From an uncultured Alphaproteobacteria bacterium (lineage in GTDB: Bacteria; Pseudomonadota; Alphaproteobacteria; HIMB59; GCA-002718135): a stretch of DNA of 40,938 bases. The notes beneath the pieces are model-generated. The model searched no databases and was not told the DNA's origin. It was given only the letters and a program-made list of their open reading frames with translations. This document shows, one piece after another, positions 35,096-40,938 of this stretch; within the stretch, counting starts at the first letter, position 1, and each line of letters opens with the position of its first letter. Both the position numbers and the translations under genes were made by a program. Location of the stretch: contig CABXIT010000011.1 of the NCBI GenBank assembly GCA_902512325.1, positions 1 through 40,938 on the forward strand, in the 5' to 3' direction.

Positions 35096-36852
35096 AAAAT
35101 TTTAAGATTCCTAAAATTCAACAAAAATTAAAAGATAAAAATATAGATTTATTAATTATAAACCGAACTGATGAGTTTTTAAATGAATATATCCCACAAG
35201 ACGCAGAGAGATTATTTTGGGCTACTGATTTCTCAGGATCTGCAGGGAGAGCTTTAATTAGTCAAAATAACTCAAATCTATTTGTTGATGGCAGATATAC
35301 TTTTCAAGCAAAAGAACAAATAGATGATGATTTTATCTCTTTATTACATTTGAATGATTTTTCTAAAGAACTAAACAAACTTTTTGATAAAAATAAATGT
35401 GTTGCATTGGACCCTAAGCTTCACTCAATTGAAGAGGTTAATAAAATTATTAAATTAGCTAATGAAAATGAAGCGAAGTTACATTTTACAAATCCTAATC
35501 TACTAGATGAACTGTGGACAGATAAGCCTGAACGGAAATATAGCTCTATTTTTGATCATCCAATAAATTATGCTGGAATTGACACATCAAATAAAGTTGA
35601 TCAATTTATTCAAGAACTAAAAAAAAGTCATTTAGATAGTTATTTTCTATCAAGTCTTGATTCTATTGCCTGGTTATTGAATTTAAGAGGTGATGATATT
35701 TTGCATACCCCTCTAGCATTTGCTTATTTGTTTATTTCTGTTGAATCTAAGCCTGTTTTATACGTATGTATTGATAAATTAAATACGGATTTAAAAATTA
35801 GGCTTAATAAATTTTTAACTTTAGAGCCAATTGAAAAAATAGAAAATATTTTCAACAACTTAAGAAAAAATTTAAAAATTGGTTTTGATTATAAAAATAC
35901 ATCTTACTTTTTTTATAATTTAGCTCTAAAAAATAATCATAGACCTTCAAATTTACAAAACCCATGCTTAATTCCTAAAGCAATTAAAAATGACACTGAG
36001 CTTAAGGGTTCTAGGAAAGCACATATAAGAGATGGAGTAAGTATTACAAAATTTTTATGTTGGTTAAAAAATCATCAAAGTGTTGAAACAGAAAATGAGA
36101 TCTCTGTCGCTAATAAATTATTATCTTTTAGAGAGGCAAATGATTTGTTCCATTCAATTTCTTTTGAATCAATCTCAGCTATTGGTAAAAATGCTGCCCT
36201 GCCTCATTACCGTGCTGATAAAAATAACCCTGTAGCATTAAAAAACAATTGTATTTATTTATCTGACTCAGGGGGACAATATTATGATGGAACAACTGAT
36301 ATTACTCGTACCATTGTATTAGGAGAGCCAAATGAAGAGCAAATAGACAGATTTACTCGAGTTTTAAAAGGACATATTAATCTTTCAACTCATACATTTC
36401 CGAAGGGTACAAAGGGGACTGATATTGATTATTTAGCAAGAGAAAGCTTACAAGAAATTGATTGTGATTATGATCATGGAACAGGCCATGGAATTGGAAG
36501 TTTTTTAAGCGTTCATGAGGCACCTCAACGTATTTCTAAAAAGACTATGTTTGAAAGTGTTGAATTATTGCCAGGAATGATTTTATCCAATGAGCCTGGG
36601 TATTATAAAGAAGGAGAATATGGAATTCGTATTGAAAATATCATTGTTGTAAAAGATGATAAAGAAAATGAACTTAAATTTGAAAATATTTCATGGGCAC
36701 CAATTGATAGAGATCTAATTGATTCTAATTTGCTTAATAGTAATGAATTAGAGTGGATTAATGAGTATCACCAAAAAGTTTATGAAAAACTATCTGATTT
36801 TCTTACCCTAGAGGAGAAGCGTTGGTTACAGGAAGTAACTTTGCCTCTCTAG
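35092..36852 (+). CDS. Aminopeptidase P family metallopeptidase
   Basis: A 586-residue, three-domain aminopeptidase P (Xaa-Pro aminopeptidase, M24B). Two N-terminal creatinase-like domains (about 1-300) precede the pita-bread catalytic domain, whose metal ligands are visible: DSGGQYYDGTTDITRT (two Asp, about 400-415), DHGTGHGIGSFLSVHEAP (His, about 462-479) and SNEPGYYKEGEYGIRIENI (two Glu, about 500-518). No signal peptide. It releases N-terminal residues next to proline in the cytoplasm, fitting peptide use by the Yej importer. It overlaps the dehydratase gene by 4 bp. Confidence 0.93.
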   Translation: MKNFKIPKIQQKLKDKNIDLLIINRTDEFLNEYIPQDAERLFWATDFSGSAGRALISQNNSNLFVDGRYTFQAKEQIDDDFISLLHLNDFSKELNKLFDKNKCVALDPKLHSIEEVNKIIKLANENEAKLHFTNPNLLDELWTDKPERKYSSIFDHPINYAGIDTSNKVDQFIQELKKSHLDSYFLSSLDSIAWLLNLRGDDILHTPLAFAYLFISVESKPVLYVCIDKLNTDLKIRLNKFLTLEPIEKIENIFNNLRKNLKIGFDYKNTSYFFYNLALKNNHRPSNLQNPCLIPKAIKNDTELKGSRKAHIRDGVSITKFLCWLKNHQSVETENEISVANKLLSFREANDLFHSISFESISAIGKNAALPHYRADKNNPVALKNNCIYLSDSGGQYYDGTTDITRTIVLGEPNEEQIDRFTRVLKGHINLSTHTFPKGTKGTDIDYLARESLQEIDCDYDHGTGHGIGSFLSVHEAPQRISKKTMFESVELLPGMILSNEPGYYKEGEYGIRIENIIVVKDDKENELKFENISWAPIDRDLIDSNLLNSNELEWINEYHQKVYEKLSDFLTLEEKRWLQEVTLPL

Positions 36853-36864
36853 CTCTAGTAAGAA

Positions 36865-37026
36865 TTATATGTAAAACTGATTATATTTACCTTTTTGATC
36901 AAGCTCACGCATTCTTTGTTCTAAATCATATGTATTAGAAGACTCAGAGAGATATTTTTCAATCTTTTCTCGATCATGATCAAAAGTAAATGATTTAAAA
37001 AAATTATTAAGCAGCTTTTTTATCAT
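36865..37026 (-). CDS. DUF3563-like small protein
   Basis: A 53-residue protein, starting MIKKLLNNFFKSF, with the C-terminal segment EKYLSESSNTYDLEQRMREL followed by DQKG, which matches the pattern of DUF3563 proteins (YL..S.D..DLE.RMREL...G) common in alphaproteobacteria. ATG at 37026 is preceded by a GAGGAA-like ribosome binding site inside the upstream gene. It overlaps the end of that gene by 20 bp, so the pair is probably coupled. The function of the family is unknown. Its stop is 12 bp from the convergent aminopeptidase gene. Confidence 0.72.
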   Translation of the reverse strand: MIKKLLNNFFKSFTFDHDREKIEKYLSESSNTYDLEQRMRELDQKGKYNQFYI

Positions 37027-37189
37027 TACTTTTCCTCTTTTTGTATAAATGGTCAGTTAATGCTGATCTCCAATCTTTGCCGTATTCATTTCTAAAATAT
37101 CTAACTACTTGAGGATCAATGTTATCAAAACCATAATCATTAATAGTTCTGTAGGTAGTACCCATAAAATTAAGTATATTTTTAATCAT
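37007..37189 (-). CDS. Hypothetical small protein, paired with the DUF3563-like gene
   Basis: A 60-residue protein. The segment YGFDNIDPQVVRYFRNEYGK followed by DWRSAL (19-44) looks like a folded helical domain, followed by a basic tail (KKRKSNDKK). I do not recognise the family; some alphaproteobacterial small DUF1127-like or stress proteins have comparable size. A GGA-containing ribosome binding site lies 8 nt before the ATG. The overlap with the next small gene and a roughly 200 bp upstream intergenic region with repeats (37222-37275) favour a real, regulated gene. Confidence 0.65.
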   Translation of the reverse strand: MIKNILNFMGTTYRTINDYGFDNIDPQVVRYFRNEYGKDWRSALTDHLYKKRKSNDKKAA

Positions 37190-37221
37190 TTATTATCCTT
37201 TCGCTCTTTATATAATAGTTT

Positions 37222-37275
37222 TTATATGCAAATCAAACAAGTTAAATACATATATTATATGCAAATAATGCATAT
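37222..37275. repeat. 12-bp direct repeat and inverted repeat in a promoter region
   Basis: TTATATGCAAAT occurs at 37222-37233 and 37255-37266, starts 33 bp apart (about three helical turns). The second copy is part of a perfect inverted repeat ATATGCA-N5-TGCATAT (37257-37275). They lie in the 202 bp gap between the divergent small-gene pair and the GT4 gene and could be operators. AT-rich sequence raises the chance of coincidence. Confidence 0.4.
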
Positions 37276-37391
37276 ATAAATTCATTAAATTTTAATAATT
37301 TTATAAGGACCTCTAATTTTAATTAAAAAATGATTTTATGTTAAAATTAATCATACACTTAACGTTTAATTCAAGATAGTTAGCTATAAAG

Positions 37392-38507
37392 ATGATTATA
37401 ATATTAACCCAATGTTTTCCTCCAAGAGTTGGAGGTATAGAAAACCTTGTTGAAAATCTATCAATTGAATTAAGCAAAACTCATGAAATTTTGGTATTAG
37501 CCGATCAAGATAATAAATCTAAAGATACTTTATATGATGTTAGACATAAAAATAATTTTCTCATCAATAGAATTGGTGGTTTAAAATTTTTTCGTAAGAG
37601 AAAAAAGTTATCAGAGTTAAAAAAATATTTAGATACAAAAAAAGTGTCCTGTATCATTGGTGATAGTTGGAAAAGTTTTGAGTTAAGTATAGATATTATA
37701 AAAGACCAATCGATCACATCTATTTGCCTTGTTCATGGAAATGAAATTATAATTAAAAATCCACATCATAAGAAGAGAGTAACTTCTACGCTGAGCAAAA
37801 TTTCTCATATCGTGTGTAATTCTAACTACACGAAAGATTTAGTTAAAAAAACAGGTGTAACAAATCAATCAATTATATGTATCCATCCTGGAGCTCAAAA
37901 TAACATTAATCTACCTGAAAAAATTATTCCAAATTTAAATGGTAGTCCAATATTAGTTACTTTAGCAAGATTAGAAAAAAGAAAAGGACACTCATTTGTT
38001 TTGTCGGCAATAGCAAAATTAAAAAATGAATATCCAAAAATTCTTTATGTGATTGCTGGATCTGGGGAAGAGTTGTCAAATTTACAGGAAAAAGTTAGAA
38101 AATTCGATATTGAAAAAAATGTACTTTTTGTTGGCAATATTAATAATAATGAGAAAAATTATTTATTTAAAAAAACTAACTTAATGTTAATGCCCACAAC
38201 TGATGAGTCGGAGCAAAGATCTATAGAGGGTTTTGGTATAGCATATCTTGAGGCTGCCTTTTATGGCATTCCATCTTTGGCATCAAATATCGGAGGAACA
38301 CCAGAGGCAGTTCTTCATGGGGAAACAGGATTAATTCTTAGAAACATAAATGATTTGTATTCTGCCTTACAAAATATACTTTCTGATCATAAAAAATTAG
38401 CAAAACTTGGTCAAAATGCAAAGACTAGAGCAGAAAAGGATTTTTTATGGAACAATGTAATAAAAAAATATCTTCATATCATTGATAATATCGATAAAAA
38501 AAATTAA
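37392..38507 (+). CDS. Glycosyltransferase family 4 (GT-B fold)
   Basis: A 371-residue GT4 enzyme. It starts MIIILTQCFPPRVGGIENLVENLS, with the Gly-Gly acceptor-side motif, and has LVTLARLEKRKGHSFVLSAI (about 194-213) and the E-x7-E type EGFGIAYLEAAFYGIPSLASNIGGTPEAV (about 277-305). It would transfer a hexose to a lipid or glycan acceptor. The dehydrogenase gene downstream overlaps its stop by one base, an unusual partnership. It is separate from the gltB-side glycosyltransferase cluster. Confidence 0.88.
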   Translation: MIIILTQCFPPRVGGIENLVENLSIELSKTHEILVLADQDNKSKDTLYDVRHKNNFLINRIGGLKFFRKRKKLSELKKYLDTKKVSCIIGDSWKSFELSIDIIKDQSITSICLVHGNEIIIKNPHHKKRVTSTLSKISHIVCNSNYTKDLVKKTGVTNQSIICIHPGAQNNINLPEKIIPNLNGSPILVTLARLEKRKGHSFVLSAIAKLKNEYPKILYVIAGSGEELSNLQEKVRKFDIEKNVLFVGNINNNEKNYLFKKTNLMLMPTTDESEQRSIEGFGIAYLEAAFYGIPSLASNIGGTPEAVLHGETGLILRNINDLYSALQNILSDHKKLAKLGQNAKTRAEKDFLWNNVIKKYLHIIDNIDKKN

Positions 38508-39437
38508 TGAATATTTTATATCATTGCACATTTTCAAATCAGGATGAGTTTTTAAAACTATTAAAAAAAAAATTTAAATCTCATAAAATCTTTACACTAG
38601 ATGATAATGTTCAATTGGAGAAAATTGAAGCGGCTTTAATATGGAATTTACCAGATAAAATTTTAAAACAATTAATAAATTTAAAGATTATATTTTCCTT
38701 AGGAGCGGGAGTGGATCATATATTAAATTTATCTAATTATAAAAAAACACCAATAATTCGAATACAAGATCAAAATATGCGAGCACGAATGCTAAATCAT
38801 GTCCTTTCTCAAATTTTAAACTATCAATTAAAGCTCAATGATTACAGTAAGGCACAAACCAAAAAAATGTGGTTAGATGAAAGACACACAGCTCTAAACA
38901 AAGAATTAACAATAGGTGTATTAGGTCTTGGTTACATAGGTGGTTTTGTAGCTAATAAATTAAAATTATTAGGTTATAATGTAATTGGTTATAAAAATTC
39001 CATTAATAAGAATAATTTATCAATTCCTGTTTATTATAAAAATTCAATTAAATCCTTTTTAAAATTATCAGACATTGTAGTTTCTATTCTTCCTGCAACT
39101 AAAAAAACCAAAGATTTAATTAATAAATCTTTTTTGAAAAATATGAAAAAAAACTGTTTACTAATTAATATTGGTAGAGGGCCCTCTTTAAATGAGGCAG
39201 ATTTATTAGAACATATTAAAAAAAAATCCTAACTTTTTTGCATCTCTAGATGTTTTTAAAATAGAACCTTTGCCAAAAAAACATAAATTTTGGAAAAACC
39301 AAAATATTATTATTACTCCTCATGTTGCCGCTATAACTGATGTCGACTCTTCAATAAATTATATTCTTACTAAATTTGAGCAATTTAGAAAAAAAGGAAG
39401 AATGAAAAGTGATGTTATTATTAAAAATGGTTATTAG
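38507..39437 (+). pseudogene. GhrA-like D-2-hydroxyacid dehydrogenase, interrupted by a frameshift
   Basis: A glyoxylate/hydroxypyruvate reductase A-like enzyme whose frame breaks. Frame 1 (38507-39232, 241 residues) has the NAD-binding GVLGLGYIGGFVANKLKLLG and the catalytic-Arg region LINIGRGPSLNEADLL. It stops just after an A9 run (39218-39226). Skipping one base continues in the next frame as NPNFFASLDVFKIEPLP and ITPHVAAITD to TAG at 39437, supplying the catalytic Glu and His. So the gene is whole apart from a one-base surplus in a homopolymer. It could be a real mutation, a sequencing or assembly error, or slippage that is tolerated. Its end overlaps dapE tail to tail by 4 bp. Confidence 0.85.
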
Positions 39438-40615
39438 TTTTGTAAAAAATAATTCTCTAAAATTTTATAATAAATTTTAGTTAATTCATTAAGATCATCT
39501 AAATAAACAAATTCATCAACTTGATGCAATGTTTGATTCCTAATACCTAGCTCAATTACTTCACAATAATTTTTTATAAATCGTGCATCGGATGTCCCTC
39601 CATCTGTAGCAAGTTCCGGCTCTTCATTTTTACCAGTAGCTTGAGATATAGATTTAGAAACAATTTTACATAGATTTCCTGGTTTATTTAAAAATGAACG
39701 AGCACTAATTTCATTTTGTACCTTGCAAGTTGCATTTTCCAAATTTGCAAAGATTGAATCTATTTTTTCATTTAACCACTGAATTAAAGACTCTGGGGTA
39801 TGAAGATCGTTAAAACGTATATTTATTGTAGCAGATGCATATTCAGGAATTACATTGTGAGCTGGATTACCAACATCAAAAGTAGGAATTTGTATAGCTG
39901 TTGGTAAAAAAAATTCATTTCCTTCATCTAGAGGTTTTTCTAAAATATTTGAGATAAGTTTTGTTAAACAATGCACTGGGTTCTGAGCTCTATGTCCATT
40001 AGCTGTATGTCCTTGGACACCCTTAACTGTTAAAAAGAAATTAATAGATCCTCGTCTTCCTATTTTAACTTTATCTCCAATTTTTGCATTAGATGTCGGT
40101 TCACCAACCAAACAATGATCTATTTTTATATTTTGCTTTTTTGTCCACTCCATGATTTGAGGTGTTCCATTAATTGCCTCACCTTCTTCATCACCAGTTA
40201 TTATAAATGAAATTTTGCCACCAAAATTTTTACCATTTTTTTTCAAGAACTTTTCTGTAGCTGATATAAAACACGCAATGTTGCTCTTCATATCTTCAGT
40301 CCCTCTTCCATATAGTTTATCACCTTCAATGATTGCCGAAAAAGGAGGATGTTTCCATGAACTTTCATTTCCTGGAGGAACTACATCAGTGTGACCAGCA
40401 AATGCTAGGTGTGGTCCGTCTGAGCCAATAGTTGCAAATAGATTTTTAACTTCATATGATCCATTTCCTGAAAATAATAATGGTGAGCAATTGAACCCCA
40501 TAGAACTAAGAACATCTTGTACTACAAGTAATGCACCATCATCTTTTGGAGTGATGCTCTGACATTTAACTAGTGCTTGAGTAAGATTGATAGGATTTAA
40601 ATTAAATTCAGTCAT
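39434..40615 (-). CDS. dapE: Succinyl-diaminopimelate desuccinylase
   Basis: Hydrolyses N-succinyl-LL-diaminopimelate in the lysine and peptidoglycan pathway. The 393-residue M20-family metallopeptidase has FAGHTDVVPPG (first metal His and Asp, about 72-82), YGRGTEDMKSNIACF (bridging Asp, about 103-117), TGDEEGEAINGT (catalytic Glu-Glu, about 140-151) and LATDGGTSDARF (about 342-353). Its ATG overlaps the dapD stop by one base, so dapD-dapE form an operon. Confidence 0.96.
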   Translation of the reverse strand: MTEFNLNPINLTQALVKCQSITPKDDGALLVVQDVLSSMGFNCSPLLFSGNGSYEVKNLFATIGSDGPHLAFAGHTDVVPPGNESSWKHPPFSAIIEGDKLYGRGTEDMKSNIACFISATEKFLKKNGKNFGGKISFIITGDEEGEAINGTPQIMEWTKKQNIKIDHCLVGEPTSNAKIGDKVKIGRRGSINFFLTVKGVQGHTANGHRAQNPVHCLTKLISNILEKPLDEGNEFFLPTAIQIPTFDVGNPAHNVIPEYASATINIRFNDLHTPESLIQWLNEKIDSIFANLENATCKVQNEISARSFLNKPGNLCKIVSKSISQATGKNEEPELATDGGTSDARFIKNYCEVIELGIRNQTLHQVDEFVYLDDLNELTKIYYKILENYFLQN

Positions 40616-40938
40616 TAATCACGTAGCAGATCATTAATTGAGGTTTTAGATCTGGTTCTTTCATCAACTCTTTTTACTATTACTGCACAATACAATCCTG
40701 GGCCTTCACTCCCATCGGATAGTTTTTTTCCTGGAATTGAGCCAGGTACTATAACGGAGTATGGAGGTACTTTCCCCATATGAACTTCTCCACTTGCTCT
40801 ATCAATAATTTTTGTTGAAGCACCAATGAATACACCCATTGATAATACAGAACCTTCTCCAACGATCACTCCTTCAGCCACTTCACTTCTTGCTCCTATA
40901 AAACAATTGTCTTCAATAATAACTGGATTGGCTTGAAG
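40615..40938 (-). CDS. dapD: Tetrahydrodipicolinate N-succinyltransferase, 3' part only
   Basis: The step before DapE in the succinylase branch of lysine synthesis. Only the last 107 residues are in the window; the frame stays open to 40938 and the start lies beyond. The sequence shows left-handed beta-helix repeats ([40 protein letters not shown]) and the typical end [20 protein letters not shown]. The stop is shared by one base with the dapE start. Confidence 0.95.
   Translation of the reverse strand, partial: LQANPVIIEDNCFIGARSEVAEGVIVGEGSVLSMGVFIGASTKIIDRASGEVHMGKVPPYSVIVPGSIPGKKLSDGSEGPGLYCAVIVKRVDERTRSKTSINDLLRD

Overview
The window is one continuous stretch of an AT-rich genome with very tight gene packing, many 1 to 20 bp gene overlaps and Gram-negative envelope genes. 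Gene order and families (cytochrome c next to kdsB and pheA; ffs-dnaX-ybaB-recR; dapE-dapD; DUF1289 and DUF3563-like small proteins) point to an alphaproteobacterium. The low GC and compact layout suggest a streamlined marine planktonic lineage such as Pelagibacterales or a relative. That placement is inference from the sequence alone.

Layout. 1-7442: the 3' part of gltB, an alpha/beta hydrolase, and three envelope-sugar glycosyltransferases (one GT4-like, two GT9/heptosyltransferase-like). 7443-15404: a translation block infC, rpmI-rplT, pheS-pheT-lepA and a metallo-beta-lactamase-fold gene, with a GC-rich hairpin leader before rpmI. 15440-20263: an accessory region anchored on an intact tRNA-Ser(GGA). 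20268-25848: a YejABEF-type peptide ABC transporter (minus strand). 25883-27219: a HisN-like phosphatase and a membrane-anchored cytochrome c (minus). 27311-33793: kdsB, pheA, the SRP RNA, dnaX, ybaB, recR, def, fmt, truA. 33806-37189: a DUF1289 gene, a threonine/serine dehydratase, an aminopeptidase P, and two small overlapping genes, one of them a DUF3563-like 53-codon gene. 37392-40938: a GT4 glycosyltransferase, a frameshifted GhrA-like dehydrogenase, dapE and the 3' part of dapD.

The most striking region is 15440-20263. After the one complete tRNA-Ser gene come four further copies of only its 3' part (anticodon stem to CCA), dividing the region into four consecutive segments. Each carries one or two cargo genes: a GNAT-like gene plus a riboswitch-controlled ammonium transporter; a small lipoprotein; a possible PD-(D/E)XK nuclease; an SMR-like membrane protein. 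The first three segments have an 11-bp-period direct repeat (GGCACAC-N4-GGCACAC, or GGCTACA-N4-GGCTACA) at almost fixed distances: about 46 bp after the left tRNA end and about 60-62 bp before the right tRNA fragment. This is the layout expected of integrase attachment sites with arm sites, yet no integrase is present. I read it as a cassette array built by successive integrations, supplied in trans, at one tRNA gene.

Inside the first cassette the ammonium transporter is preceded by two tandem glutamine-riboswitch (glnA RNA) aptamers and a possible Shine-Dalgarno-sequestering helix, so a nitrogen-scavenging gene with its own glutamine sensor appears to be the cargo of a mobile unit. Elsewhere, an A11 run in dnaX could produce a short gamma-type product by slippage, and an A9 run splits the GhrA-like gene.
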